Below, piece after piece: positions 17,413 through 28,169 of a stretch of DNA of 64,000 nt. How positions within the stretch are numbered: the stretch's first letter is position 1; every line of letters begins with the position of its first letter. The notes beneath the pieces were generated by a model. It searched no databases, was not told the origin of the DNA, and worked only from the letters and a program-made list of their open reading frames with translations. Both the position numbers and the translations under genes were made by a program. Source of the DNA: JASLDZ01 sp964242625 (lineage in GTDB: Bacteria; Pseudomonadota; Alphaproteobacteria; Caulobacterales; Caulobacteraceae). The stretch covers positions 1 to 64,000 of the forward strand of contig CAXTAO010000013.1 of assembly GCA_964242625.1 (NCBI GenBank), read 5' to 3'.

Positions 17413-17940
17413 TCAGCGGGCGGGCGCGCGCGTCTCCACCCGTTCGATCCGGCGCACGAGCCCCGGCGAGGCGGGGAACTGGCGCGCGTCCTCATCCAGC
17501 GCGGCCTGCGCCCAGGCGCGCGCCAGAGGGACGAACCGTCCCGGGTCGCGCGTGACCACCGACAGCGTGTAGTCGTCGGCGCACGTCTTGGCGCAGCGGA
17601 AGTGCAGAACCGCGACGGCCTGGATGCGGCCTGCGGACGTCAAGAAGGCCGCGCCCTTCTCCGGGCAGCTGTGGGCGCGGCAGGCCGAGAGCCGCACGAG
17701 ATCGGCGCCGACGCTCGCCGGCGCGTCCGGCGGGCCGTGCAGCACCTCGACCAGCTGGTCGCCGACGCGCCCGCCGGCGTAGAGCCAATCCGCCTTCGCC
17801 GAACCGCCGTACAGCTTCAGCGCCCGCGCGAACCCCGGCTGCACGATCAGGGCGTTGATGCTGGCGCAGGCGGCGGGTCGGTAGGGCGTGCAGGCGGGCG
17901 CGGCGACGGGGGGCGGCGGAGCGGGAAGGGGGGCGGGCAC
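17413..17940 (-). CDS. Hypothetical cysteine-containing protein
   Basis: A 175-residue protein starting at GTG, with a Pro/Ala-rich N terminus, six or more cysteines (ACTPYRPAAC, SACRAHSC, RCAKTC) and a C-terminal RIERVETRAPAR. The spacing of the cysteines suggests disulfides and therefore export, but no full signal peptide is visible from this start; the true start may differ. It reads in the same direction as gap, 71 bp upstream. I do not recognise the family. Confidence 0.6.
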   Translation of the reverse strand: MPAPLPAPPPPVAAPACTPYRPAACASINALIVQPGFARALKLYGGSAKADWLYAGGRVGDQLVEVLHGPPDAPASVGADLVRLSACRAHSCPEKGAAFLTSAGRIQAVAVLHFRCAKTCADDYTLSVVTRDPGRFVPLARAWAQAALDEDARQFPASPGLVRRIERVETRAPAR

Positions 17941-18012
17941 GCTCGGCTCTCCGTTCGCCCGCGTATCGCTGGGGGCCGGCGGGAGCTATACCCGACCACC
18001 GCCGGAGCCCGC

Positions 18013-18291
18013 ATGCCCGATCCCGCCGACAGCCTGGACGCCGCCGCGCGCCGCCTCGACGAGGCGCTGGCGCGGCTTGAGGGCCGGGTGCTCGCGCGGC
18101 TGAAGCGCGAGGGCGCCGCGCCCTCTTCCGCAGACCGGGGCGCTGCAGGGGCCGAGGCCGCGCGGGTCGCCGTCGAGCTCGACGCGGCGCGTCAGCGCGA
18201 GCGCGAGCTGGAGGCGGTCGCCGCCGCGGCCAGCGCCGCGCTCGGCCGCGCCGCCGACGAGGTGCGCGCCGCCCTCCAGGCGGAGGCCTGA
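18013..18291 (+). CDS. ZauP-like coiled-coil protein upstream of zapA
   Basis: A 92-residue, almost entirely helical protein rich in Ala, Arg, Glu and Leu. It has two predicted coiled-coil segments (SLDAAARRLDEALARLEGRV and the one around DAARQRERELEAVAAAA), resembling DUF4164-type proteins. In Caulobacter crescentus a short coiled-coil protein, ZauP, is encoded next to zapA and links it to the Z ring. The location 5 nt upstream of zapA supports that identity; sequence similarity alone would be weak evidence. Confidence 0.7.
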   Translation: MPDPADSLDAAARRLDEALARLEGRVLARLKREGAAPSSADRGAAGAEAARVAVELDAARQRERELEAVAAAASAALGRAADEVRAALQAEA

Positions 18292-18296
18292 CGCCG

Positions 18297-18623
18297 GTGG
18301 CCGCCCTGACCGTCGAGGTGAACGGCCGCGCCTACCCCGTGGGCTGCGAGGACGGACAGGAGGCGCACGTGCAGGCGCTGGCCCGCCAGCTCGACGCCCA
18401 GGTCCGCGAGGTGGCGCGCACGGTGGGCCAGGTCGGCGAGGCGCGGCTCGTGCTCATGGCCGCCCTCCTCACCGCCGACGAGCTCAGCGACGCCCGTGCG
18501 CGCCTGGCCCAGGCGCAGGCCGAGCTGGCCCGGGTGCAGAGCGCCCACGCGCTCGCCGAGTCGCGCGCCGCCCAGGCGCTCGCCGCCGCCGCCCGGCGCG
18601 TCGACGGCCTCCTGGCCGGCTGA
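18297..18623 (+). CDS. zapA: Cell division protein ZapA
   Basis: Promotes bundling of FtsZ filaments at the division site. The 108-residue protein has the ZapA opening VEVNGRAYPVGCEDGQEAHV, the DNA-like conserved QALARQLDAQVREVARTVGQ and a long C-terminal coiled coil. GTG start, 5 nt after the upstream gene, implying translational coupling. In many alphaproteobacteria zapA stands just before 6S RNA and fau; here they lie about 6.5 kb apart. Confidence 0.92.
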   Translation: MAALTVEVNGRAYPVGCEDGQEAHVQALARQLDAQVREVARTVGQVGEARLVLMAALLTADELSDARARLAQAQAELARVQSAHALAESRAAQALAAAARRVDGLLAG

Positions 18624-18631
18624 GCGGGCGC

Positions 18632-19189
18632 GTGGGCGTGCGCTATCCCGTCGCCCCCACCGCGGAGGCCGCGCTCCACGCGCCGGAGGGCGAGGCGGAG
18701 CGGGAGAGCGAGGCGCGCGCGCTCGCCGGCGGTCCGGTGACGTTCGCCACCACCCTGGTCGGCCCCGCCTTCGCCAGCGCCGAGGCGGCGCTGCAGGCCG
18801 TGGGCGGCCGCGCGCCGGCTCTGGCGGGGGCGCTGCCGCCCTGGTGCGCGCTGCAGCCCGTGGCGGCGGACGGTGCGCGCGGCCGCCCACCGACGGAACC
18901 CGTGTTCCGCGACGGCGTGCGCTGGCCTGTCGCCGACCCGCGCGCCGCCCCGGCCCAGTGGCGCCTCGCCGTCACCTGGTGGCGTTCCGCCCCGCCCGAG
19001 GAGGGTGAGCCGCTCGGCCCCGCCCGCACCCTGCGCCGCCGCACCGACGGCGAGGCGCTCTCCCCCGCGGCGCTCCGCCGCCTCATGGACCAGCCGCTGC
19101 GCCCCGCCCGCGTCCAGCGCGCGCTGGACATGGGCCTGTTCGAGGCGCCCCGCCCCGAAGCGCCGGGCGAGCTCATGCCCGACGAGTAG
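18632..19189 (+). CDS. Hypothetical protein in the zapA operon
   Basis: A 185-residue soluble protein with a GTG start 8 nt after the zapA stop codon, so probably the third gene of that operon. It has no signal peptide or membrane segment. Noticeable features are a tryptophan-containing middle (LAVTWWRSAP) and an arginine-rich C-terminal third ending in ELMPDE. I do not recognise the family. Codon usage agrees with its neighbours, with strong GC at third positions. Confidence 0.65.
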   Translation: MGVRYPVAPTAEAALHAPEGEAERESEARALAGGPVTFATTLVGPAFASAEAALQAVGGRAPALAGALPPWCALQPVAADGARGRPPTEPVFRDGVRWPVADPRAAPAQWRLAVTWWRSAPPEEGEPLGPARTLRRRTDGEALSPAALRRLMDQPLRPARVQRALDMGLFEAPRPEAPGELMPDE

Positions 19190-19195
19190 GCGGGC

Positions 19196-20083
<888 letters not shown>

Positions 20084-20110
20084 GACGGACCTCGTGAGTC
20101 GTGAACGGGC

Positions 20111-20509
20111 TTAGGCTTGGCGCGGGCTTCGCCGCTTCGCCTGCAGCGATCGGCTGAGCGCGGTGAGCATGCGGTCGAGGTCGGCCACACCGCCAAAGCA
20201 GAGGTCGACGTCGTCTTCGGCCAGGTAGCCCAGACGCCGCGCGAGGATGAGCAGCGTCTCGGCCTCGGCGAGGGAGCCGCGCGCCACGCCGATGAACTGC
20301 AGGAACTCGCCCGTGGAGCGTCGCCCCGCGCCCTCGGCTAGGCTGGCCGGCGCCGACACGGCCGCACGGCGCAGTTCAGCCGTCAGCCCGGAGCGCTCCT
20401 CGTCGGGCCACGACCGCGTCACGCGATAGACGTGCTCGGCCCACTCGAGCCCGCGGCGCCAGGCGTCCAGGTCCCGGTGCGAGCGCACCTCGTCGGCCTC
20501 GCCGCTCAC
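20111..20509 (-). CDS. Four helix bundle protein (23S rRNA intervening-sequence family)
   Basis: The 132-residue helical protein has family landmarks: HRDLDAWRRGLEWAEHVYRV at the N terminus, ELRRAAVSAPASLAEGAGR in the middle and FLQFIGVARGSLAEAETLL. The family was named after ORFs inside 23S rRNA intervening sequences, but most members, like this one, stand alone with unknown function. GTG start. It is sandwiched between aguA and aguB on the same strand. Confidence 0.9.
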   Translation of the reverse strand: MSGEADEVRSHRDLDAWRRGLEWAEHVYRVTRSWPDEERSGLTAELRRAAVSAPASLAEGAGRRSTGEFLQFIGVARGSLAEAETLLILARRLGYLAEDDVDLCFGGVADLDRMLTALSRSLQAKRRSPRQA

Positions 20510-20537
20510 GACACACCACTCATGACGTCACGCCCCA

Positions 20538-21551
<1,014 letters not shown>

Positions 21552-21633
21552 GAGGCGCGAGGCTCCTCCGGCGGCGGCCCTAGGTGGCCCGTGCGAGGCG
21601 CCCGCGCAACCGCGCGCCTGAGGACGCGACAGA

Positions 21634-21655
21634 GGCGGCCCCGGCCGGGACCGCC
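21634..21655. terminator. Candidate hairpin after the TonB-dependent receptor gene
   Basis: An 8-bp stem with one mismatch and a GGCC loop lies 26 bp past the receptor stop codon on the minus strand. No T run follows, so it is a weak candidate. Confidence 0.3.
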
Positions 21656-21680
21656 CCTCCCCGTCGCGCGGGACGTCGGA

Positions 21681-24600
21681 TCAGAACTTGTAGCGGAAGC
21701 CGACCTTCAGCGCCCAGAGCGAGGTGGGCGTGCCGTTGTTGCTGAAGCTGACCGAGGGGGCCTTCCGGGTGAAGGACTGGTACTGGTAGAAGTTGCCCTT
21801 GCCGGCGGCGCAGGCCTGCGTCTGACAGTTCAGCGCCACCACGTCGGAAGCGAAGTACGGGAAGCTGTACTGCTCCAGCACGCCGTAATTGCTGTTGATG
21901 AGGTTGCCCAGATTGAAGATGTCGAAGTACAGCTCGGCCTTCGCCGCGTGAGTAGGGAAGAAGACCGGGATTTCCTGCGCCAGCTCCAGGTCAGCGTCGA
22001 CGAAGCTGCGCGAGGCAAAGGCGTTCCGCGGCGAGATCGAGCCGTTGTAGTTGATCAGCCCGGTGTCCTTGAGGAACTGATTGAAGGCCGCCACGCTGAA
22101 CCCGGGGCCGTACTTGACGATCGGGTCGCTCGTCGCCGTGACATTTCCGGTCGAGTCGGCCTTGGGCACGTAGAGCAGTTCGTTGTCGCGGTTGGCCACG
22201 GCGCCGGAGAGGCCGAAGGCCGGGTCGTTCGGCGTGCTCGAGGTCGACGGCGAGTCGTAGGTGTAGCTGAACGGCAAGCCCGAACGCTTCGTGCCGAACA
22301 GGCGGATGGAGGTCCGGTTGTCGCCGAAGATCCGCCGCGAGAAGTTGACGTTCAACTTGTACTGGTCGCGGATATTATAGTTGGAGATGGCGACCGTCGG
22401 GTTGTTCGGGTCGGAGAAGGCGTTCTGCGAGTAGTTGGACAGGGCCACCGAGCTGGTGCCCGGGTTGACCTCCTCGAAGTGCTCGTGAGTGTAGGTGAAG
22501 TCGACGCTCAGGCCCCAGTCGAAGGACTTGGTCAATCCCACGGCGTAGGTGTTGCCGAAGCCCTTGTCGGTCGAGTCGAGCACGAGGTCGTAGGCGTTCA
22601 GGCGCTGCAGGCGCCCGCTGGCCGGGTCGGCCTGGAAACGCGACAGGTCGAACACGGGGCGCCCGTCAGGCGCGGCGGTCGTGGCGCCCTTGGTGTCCAG
22701 GAGATCGCGCCAGTACGGGGCCTTGTTGGTGTGCTGGTACATGTAGTCGCCGTGCACGGTCCAGCCGTCGAAGGCGTTGTGCGCGATGTACTCGCCGGCG
22801 AAGCCGGTGTAGCCGCGGGTGAAGGCCAGCTCGGTGAGGTTGAAGGTCTTGGCGAGGCCGGCGGTGAACTTCCACACCGAGGGGGGCTCGAAGTTCGGGC
22901 TGAGCGCATTGGTGATGCCGGTGCCGGCGTTGGCGCTGGCGCTGTTGCCGGCCAGCGCGGTCGGGTTGACCTGGAAGCCGTTGACGTTGCGCAGCGCCGG
23001 GTTGCAGGTCGCCGCCCCCGGCGTGGTGCAGCTTGTGCTGAACTGGCCGAGCAGGTTGCCCGAGTTGACGTAGTTGTCCTCGATCCAGACGTTGGGGTTG
23101 CCGCCGGAGAACAGGCCCGCACCGAGATAGGCGGTGAAGCTCGGGTCCGGATGGAAGTTCAGCCCGATCCGCGGCATGACCACGTTCAGGCCGTCCAGCG
23201 TCGACTGATTCGAGATGCCGTACTGGCTGGCGAAGTAGGCGTTGTTGCGGGGCGCGTCGCCCTGCTCGTAGAGTTCCGCGCGCACGCCCGCCTTCAGCGT
23301 GAGATAGGGCCGCAGGCGCCATTCGTCCTGCAGGTAGAAGGTGTCGATCACGTCGCTGACCGGCACGGCCGCGGTATTCTTGTTGTTGTCGAACGCGTTG
23401 GCGTAGGTCAGCGAGGCGGCGTTGCCATTCTGCAGGTCGGCGATCGAGTTGAAGAGGTAGTTGCCGTTGGCGTTCTGCACGAAGAGGTCGACGAAGTCGG
23501 CTTGCTCGCGCTCGTAGCCGGCCAGGATGGTGTGCTGGCCGAGCGTGTAGGTGCCGCGGATGCGGGCCACCTGGTCCAGGGTGGTGAGGCTGTTGGCCTG
23601 GCGCGAGATATTCGGCCCGAGGAAGATGTTGCCGCCGCCCGCCGTCTTCACCTGGAAGTAGGCGAAGTCAGACCCGGCCAGGTTGTCACTGAGCGCGGAG
23701 ACGTCGCGCCGCGCATAGCTCAGTTCCGTGTGGAAGTTGGGCGTCCAGTCCGAATACAGGATGCCGGTGTAGGTGCGCACCGATTGCGTGTAGTTGTACC
23801 AGTCGGACAGCAGCGACAGGTTGCGGCTGGTGGTGCTGTCGTCGTTGGAGCTGGCGGTCAGGCCCACCTCGTCCTGAACGCTAAACACCAGGCGGTGCTG
23901 GCGGTTGATCTGCCAAGTCAGCTTGCCGAACCATTTCTCGTCCGTCACCGGCAGGATGCCCGAGCTGGCGTAGCTCAGCGGATCGTAGCCGTATCGGCCC
24001 TTCACCGCGCTGATGATGTTGTTGACGTCGGCGGTGGTCACCCCAGCCACCGGGGTGGTCACCCCGCTGTCTGCGGGGCCGTAGGTGTTGTTGTTCTGGC
24101 TGTCGTACTTTTCGTAGTTGACGACGAAGAAGATATGATCCTTCCAGATCGGCCCGCTCAGGTTGAAGCCGTAGTTCTTCTCCTTGAAGTCGACGATCGC
24201 CTGCTTGTCGCGCACGCGCTCACCCGACCCCAAGTTGTCGGAATCGTACTCGTAGAAGCCGCCGCCGTGGAACTCGTTGCTTCCCGACTTTGTGGCGACG
24301 TTGAGGATGCCGCCGGTGAACGAGCCGTACTGCACGTCCATCGGCGCGACTTCGACGTTGAAGCTCTGCACGATGTCGATAGAGAAGGGCGACCGCTGGC
24401 CGGGATAGCCGTTGCCGTTGAGGCCGAAGTCGTCCGACACCTTGGCGCCGTCGACGTAGACGGTGTTGGAGCGGTTGTTGTTGCCGGCGATGATGAGCGC
24501 GTTGGAGTTGGTGGGATCGATCGTGACGAACGGGTTGAGCCGCGCGATGTCCTTCAGGTCGCGGTTCAAGGAGGGCAGCGTCTGGATGTCGCCAGCGCTG

Positions 24601-25028
24601 AAGGTCGAGCGTGGCCCGGTCTGCAGGGTGTTGAGGCTCGTGTTGAGGCGCGAGGCGCGCACCACGACCGCCGGCCCGGCGTTGTCGCCGAGCGTCAGCG
24701 CCGCCTGGAAGGGCGAGCCGAGCGGGATCTGGATGTTGTCGATCGTCTGGTCGGTGTGGCCCGCGTCCGTCGCGGTGATGGCGTAGGGGCCGCCCGGCTG
24801 CAGGCCGCGCAGGCTGAAGCCGCCCTGCGCGTCGGTGGTCAGGGTCTGGGTGGTGTTGGTGGGCTGGTAGACGACGGTGACCTGGGCCCCGGCGAGCGGC
24901 TTGCCCGCGCCGTCCGTCACGGTGCCGTTGACGCCGCCCGTGGTCTCCTGCGCGTGGGCCGCCGCGGCCAGCGCCGCCGCCAACACGCCCGACGCTGCGC
25001 CGGCGGCCAGCCGCTTCATCATACGCAT
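21681..25028 (-). CDS. Oar-like TonB-dependent outer-membrane receptor
   Basis: A 1,115-residue outer-membrane protein. From the N terminus: signal peptide ending in AHAQ; a carboxypeptidase-regulatory-like beta-sandwich (GTVTDGAGKPLAGAQVTVVY, FSLRGLQPGGPYAITAT); a plug domain (around DIARLNPFVTIDPTNSNALI); a long beta-barrel; and a C-terminal aromatic ending in VGFRYKF. This architecture matches Oar/TonB-dependent receptors for peptides or polysaccharides. I chose the ATG at 25028 because AAGGGG precedes it and the signal peptide follows at once. The barrel is markedly lower in GC and Asn/Tyr-rich compared with its neighbours, as is usual for such proteins. Confidence 0.93.
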   Translation of the reverse strand: MRMMKRLAAGAASGVLAAALAAAAHAQETTGGVNGTVTDGAGKPLAGAQVTVVYQPTNTTQTLTTDAQGGFSLRGLQPGGPYAITATDAGHTDQTIDNIQIPLGSPFQAALTLGDNAGPAVVVRASRLNTSLNTLQTGPRSTFSAGDIQTLPSLNRDLKDIARLNPFVTIDPTNSNALIIAGNNNRSNTVYVDGAKVSDDFGLNGNGYPGQRSPFSIDIVQSFNVEVAPMDVQYGSFTGGILNVATKSGSNEFHGGGFYEYDSDNLGSGERVRDKQAIVDFKEKNYGFNLSGPIWKDHIFFVVNYEKYDSQNNNTYGPADSGVTTPVAGVTTADVNNIISAVKGRYGYDPLSYASSGILPVTDEKWFGKLTWQINRQHRLVFSVQDEVGLTASSNDDSTTSRNLSLLSDWYNYTQSVRTYTGILYSDWTPNFHTELSYARRDVSALSDNLAGSDFAYFQVKTAGGGNIFLGPNISRQANSLTTLDQVARIRGTYTLGQHTILAGYEREQADFVDLFVQNANGNYLFNSIADLQNGNAASLTYANAFDNNKNTAAVPVSDVIDTFYLQDEWRLRPYLTLKAGVRAELYEQGDAPRNNAYFASQYGISNQSTLDGLNVVMPRIGLNFHPDPSFTAYLGAGLFSGGNPNVWIEDNYVNSGNLLGQFSTSCTTPGAATCNPALRNVNGFQVNPTALAGNSASANAGTGITNALSPNFEPPSVWKFTAGLAKTFNLTELAFTRGYTGFAGEYIAHNAFDGWTVHGDYMYQHTNKAPYWRDLLDTKGATTAAPDGRPVFDLSRFQADPASGRLQRLNAYDLVLDSTDKGFGNTYAVGLTKSFDWGLSVDFTYTHEHFEEVNPGTSSVALSNYSQNAFSDPNNPTVAISNYNIRDQYKLNVNFSRRIFGDNRTSIRLFGTKRSGLPFSYTYDSPSTSSTPNDPAFGLSGAVANRDNELLYVPKADSTGNVTATSDPIVKYGPGFSVAAFNQFLKDTGLINYNGSISPRNAFASRSFVDADLELAQEIPVFFPTHAAKAELYFDIFNLGNLINSNYGVLEQYSFPYFASDVVALNCQTQACAAGKGNFYQYQSFTRKAPSVSFSNNGTPTSLWALKVGFRYKF

Positions 25029-25233
25029 ACCCACATCCCCTTTGTCGCCCGGGCGCGTTGTCGGCGCGCTCCACGCGGTCGGGGCGGCGATAAGGCGGGA
25101 ATCGCAACGCGCGGTGACGGGGCTGTGAAGGTTCGATGACACCGGGGCGGGGCGAAGGCGGTCGTGTCGCTCCGGACACAGCTCTCCGCGCGCGCCGTCT
25201 TGCGGGCGCGCAAGCCCCCGGCTACCGGCGCGC

Positions 25234-26796
25234 GTGCCCCGCCCGCTCCCGCCGCCCGCCGCCGCCCCCGCGGCCGACCGCGCGCCCTGGCGCTGGATCT
25301 GGCTGGGCGTGGCGGGGCTCACCGCCGTGCGGGTCCTGTGCCTGTGCCTAAGCCCGCTCGAGCTCTATCCGGACGAGGCGCAGTACTGGGCGTGGTCGCG
25401 CCACCTCGACTGGGGTTATTTCTCCAAGCCGCCCATGATCGCCTGGCTGATCGCGGCGACGACGGCCCTCTTCGGCGAGGGCGAGGCGGCGGTGCGGCTG
25501 TCGGCGCCGCTGCTCCACGGCGCGGCGGCGCTGGCCGTGGCGGCGGCGGCGGCGCGGCTCTACGGCGGGCGGACGACCCCGTGGGCGGCGGCGATCTACG
25601 CGCTGATGCCCGGCGTTCTCCTGTCCTGCACGGTGATCGCCACCGACGCGCCGCTCCTCTGCGCGCTGGCCTTCGCGCTGTGGGCCTACGCCGCGCTGTG
25701 GACGCGGCCGTCGCGCGGCGTGGCGCTGGCCTTGGGTTCAGCGGTCGGAGCGGCGTGCCTCGCCAAATATGCGGGGCTCTACCTCGTGGTCGGCGCGGCG
25801 CTGCACGCGGCAGTTGACGCGCGGGCGCGGCGCATGTGGAGCGGCGGCCGGGCGGCGCTCGCGGTGGCCGCGCTCTTGGCGTGCCTCGCGCCCAACCTCC
25901 TGTGGAACGCGGGCCACCACTTCCAGACGCTGGCCCACACCGCCGCCGACGCCGACTGGCGCACGCCCGCCGAGCAGGCGCGGCGGCGCGCGGGCGGCTT
26001 CGACCCGCGGGGGCCGGCGGGGTTCCTGTTCGGACAGTTCGGCGTGTTCGGGCCCGTGCCGCTCGCGGCCCTGATCGCGGGCGGCGGTTGGCTCATCGTG
26101 CGGCGCCGGGCCCCCTCCGGGCCCGACCGCCTCCTCCTGTGCTTGATTGCGCCGCCGCTCGCCGTCGTGTTCGCCGAGGCGGTGGTGGCGCGCGCCAACG
26201 CCAACTGGGCCGCGGCGGCGTATGTGCCGGGGGCGGTGCTCGCGGCGGCGTGGCTGGGCCGCAGCCGCGGCGCCCGGCGCTGGCGCGCGGCCGGGCTGGC
26301 GCTCCAGGCGGCGCTGGCCGTCGTCGTGGCGGCGGGCGTGATCGACCCCGCCCTGGCCGACGCGGCGGGGCTCGGCGGCGCGCTCAAGCGGGCGCGGGGC
26401 TGGCGCGAGACGGCCGCGCGGGTGGACGGCTATGTGCGCGGGCTGCAGCGTGCAGGGCCGGTCTCGGCGGTGGCGGTGGACGACCGCTTCCTGTTCAACG
26501 CGCTGACCTACTACGGCCGCGGGGGGCTGGGCGCGCCCGCCAGGCCGCTCCGGATGTGGGTGCACGAGGCCCGGCCCATGAACCAGGCGGAGGCGGAGCA
26601 CCCGCTCACCCCCGCCGAGGGGGCGCGCGTCGCCTTCGTCAGCGAGCCCTTCACCGCCGAGGCGCAGGCCGACTTCGCGCGCATGGGCGCTGTCCGCGTG
26701 GAGACCTTGCCGCTGGCGCACGGCCACGCGCGCCGGATCGCTCTGTTCGAGGGCTGGGGCTTTCGGCCCCGGCCGCGCCCGCCCGCCTCGCGCTGA
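25234..26796 (+). CDS. GT39-family glycosyltransferase (ArnT/PMT-like), membrane
   Basis: A 520-residue polytopic protein using a polyprenyl-phosphate sugar donor. The diagnostic first periplasmic loop is LELYPDEAQYWAWSRHLDWG followed by YFSKPPMIAWL, with the catalytic Asp-Glu in PDEA. About 10-12 membrane helices follow, then a soluble C-terminal domain with VDDRFLFNALTYYGRGGLG. GTG start. It probably transfers a sugar to lipid A, another lipid or a protein; the acceptor is unknown. It is divergent from the receptor gene. Confidence 0.9.
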   Translation: MPRPLPPPAAAPAADRAPWRWIWLGVAGLTAVRVLCLCLSPLELYPDEAQYWAWSRHLDWGYFSKPPMIAWLIAATTALFGEGEAAVRLSAPLLHGAAALAVAAAAARLYGGRTTPWAAAIYALMPGVLLSCTVIATDAPLLCALAFALWAYAALWTRPSRGVALALGSAVGAACLAKYAGLYLVVGAALHAAVDARARRMWSGGRAALAVAALLACLAPNLLWNAGHHFQTLAHTAADADWRTPAEQARRRAGGFDPRGPAGFLFGQFGVFGPVPLAALIAGGGWLIVRRRAPSGPDRLLLCLIAPPLAVVFAEAVVARANANWAAAAYVPGAVLAAAWLGRSRGARRWRAAGLALQAALAVVVAAGVIDPALADAAGLGGALKRARGWRETAARVDGYVRGLQRAGPVSAVAVDDRFLFNALTYYGRGGLGAPARPLRMWVHEARPMNQAEAEHPLTPAEGARVAFVSEPFTAEAQADFARMGAVRVETLPLAHGHARRIALFEGWGFRPRPRPPASR

Positions 26797-26807
26797 GCGC
26801 CCAACGA

Positions 26808-26842
26808 CAGAGCCCGGCCGCGGGGTGCGCGACCGGGCTCTG
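26808..26842. terminator. Convergent-gene hairpin
   Basis: A perfect 10-bp stem, CAGAGCCCGG / CCGGGCTCTG, with a 15-nt loop lies between the converging glycosyltransferase and OmpA genes. It has no T tract on either side but is well placed to end both transcripts. Nearby (26,858-26,886) GTCCCGGCCGGGG occurs twice in direct orientation. Confidence 0.5.
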
Positions 26843-26897
26843 GAGAGGGTGTGCGGTCCCGGCCGGGGTTAGTCCCGGCCGGGGTCGCGGGTCGTGG

Positions 26898-28169
26898 TTA
26901 CTGGAAGTTGATGTCGATGGTGGCGCGACGGTTCAGGGGCTCCTTGACCCCGTCGCCGGTGGCGACCGCCGGATCGGCCTCGCCCTTCCAGTCGACGGCG
27001 AGCGCCTGCTGGTTGACGCCGAGGCCCACCAGCGCATCGGCGACGGTGCGGGCGCGCCGCTCCGACAGGCGCACGTTGTAGGCGGCCGAGCCCGAGGTGT
27101 CGGTGTGGCCGACGACCACGATGCGCGTGGCGTTGCCCTGCGACGCGTACTGGGCCGCGGCCTGGACGACCGACTGGGCGTCGGTGGTGAGGATCGACTG
27201 GTCGAACGGGAAGTAGACCACGAACTGACGCGCTTCGGGGGCGGCCGGCGCGGGCGGGGGCGCAGCCTCGGGCGGAGGCGGCGGGGGAGGCGGCGGCGGG
27301 GGCGGAGGCGGGCCGGGAGGCGGCGGAGCCGTATGGCCGCCGAACAGGAAGCGCACGCCGAGCGTCACCGAGGCGTCCTTGTAGTCGCCCTTGAAGGTGC
27401 CGATGTCGTACACCGGCGCGCCCACCGCGTTGTCGACCGCCGAGGTGATCTGCGGCGCGCGCACACGGTCCGCCTCGAAGTAGCGGCCGGTCAGGTCGAG
27501 CGCGATATTGGGGCGCACGTTCCAGGTGACGCCCGCGATGCCCTGGTAGGCGAAGGCCGACTTGTCGTCGTCGAAGCTGGAGTTCTCGACGCCCGCGTAG
27601 CCGCCGGGAATGCCCTGCAGCTGGCCGAAGGTCTTGGTGTGCACAAAGGCGCCGCCGACGCCCGCGCCGATGAACGGACGCACGGGGAAGCGGCTGATCG
27701 GGGCGAAGTTCTGGAAGTCGTACAGGACGTTGAACATCACGGAGCTGACGTTCAGGCTGCCGTTGAGCTTGCCGCAGCCGAAGTTGGCCGCCTGGCCGCC
27801 GCCGGGGGGACACAGGCCGCGCGGCGCGGGATCGCCCGCCTGGCCGTGGACTGAGTCGAGGTCGCCGTTGCGGAACGCGTACTCGAACTCGAGCCGCAGG
27901 CCGGAGGGATGCTTGTAGCCGACGGTGCCGGCGGCCATCCAGTTGTCGCCGTTGTCGGTGCCGAAGTCCCACGTCGGGCGCTGGCCGGCGCTGTTGGTGC
28001 GCGTGCTCGAGCCCTTGAACGTCTCGGGGAAGTGGTAGCCGCCGCCCACGCCGACGTAGAACTGCCCGCCGTCGAAGAAGTTGGCCGGGTTGTACATCGA
28101 CTGGGCCGACGCGGCTCCAGCCGCCAGCACGGCGGTCGCGGCCGCCCCCATGAACAAGCGCGTCTTCAT
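26898..28169 (-). CDS. OmpA-family outer-membrane protein
   Basis: A 423-residue protein that probably ties the outer membrane to peptidoglycan. It has a signal peptide (MKTRLFMGAAATAVLAAGAA then SAQS), an 8-stranded-barrel-type domain (VGVGGGYHFPETFKG through LGVRFLFGG), a Pro-rich linker containing 14 consecutive prolines, and an OmpA C-terminal domain (VVVGHTDTSGSAAYNVRLSE, RRATIDINFQ) with the Asp and Arg that bind diaminopimelate. GGAG lies 10 nt before the ATG at 28169; an upstream in-frame ATG at 28202 would spoil the signal peptide. The gap between this gene and ftsY (272 bp) must hold both divergent promoters; I could not place either with confidence. Confidence 0.93.
   Translation of the reverse strand: MKTRLFMGAAATAVLAAGAASAQSMYNPANFFDGGQFYVGVGGGYHFPETFKGSSTRTNSAGQRPTWDFGTDNGDNWMAAGTVGYKHPSGLRLEFEYAFRNGDLDSVHGQAGDPAPRGLCPPGGGQAANFGCGKLNGSLNVSSVMFNVLYDFQNFAPISRFPVRPFIGAGVGGAFVHTKTFGQLQGIPGGYAGVENSSFDDDKSAFAYQGIAGVTWNVRPNIALDLTGRYFEADRVRAPQITSAVDNAVGAPVYDIGTFKGDYKDASVTLGVRFLFGGHTAPPPPGPPPPPPPPPPPPPPEAAPPPAPAAPEARQFVVYFPFDQSILTTDAQSVVQAAAQYASQGNATRIVVVGHTDTSGSAAYNVRLSERRARTVADALVGLGVNQQALAVDWKGEADPAVATGDGVKEPLNRRATIDINFQ

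Noticed and set aside
20111..20509. rRNA intervening sequence suggested by the four-helix-bundle protein
   Set aside because: No rRNA sequence flanks it, and the family is common as free-standing genes.
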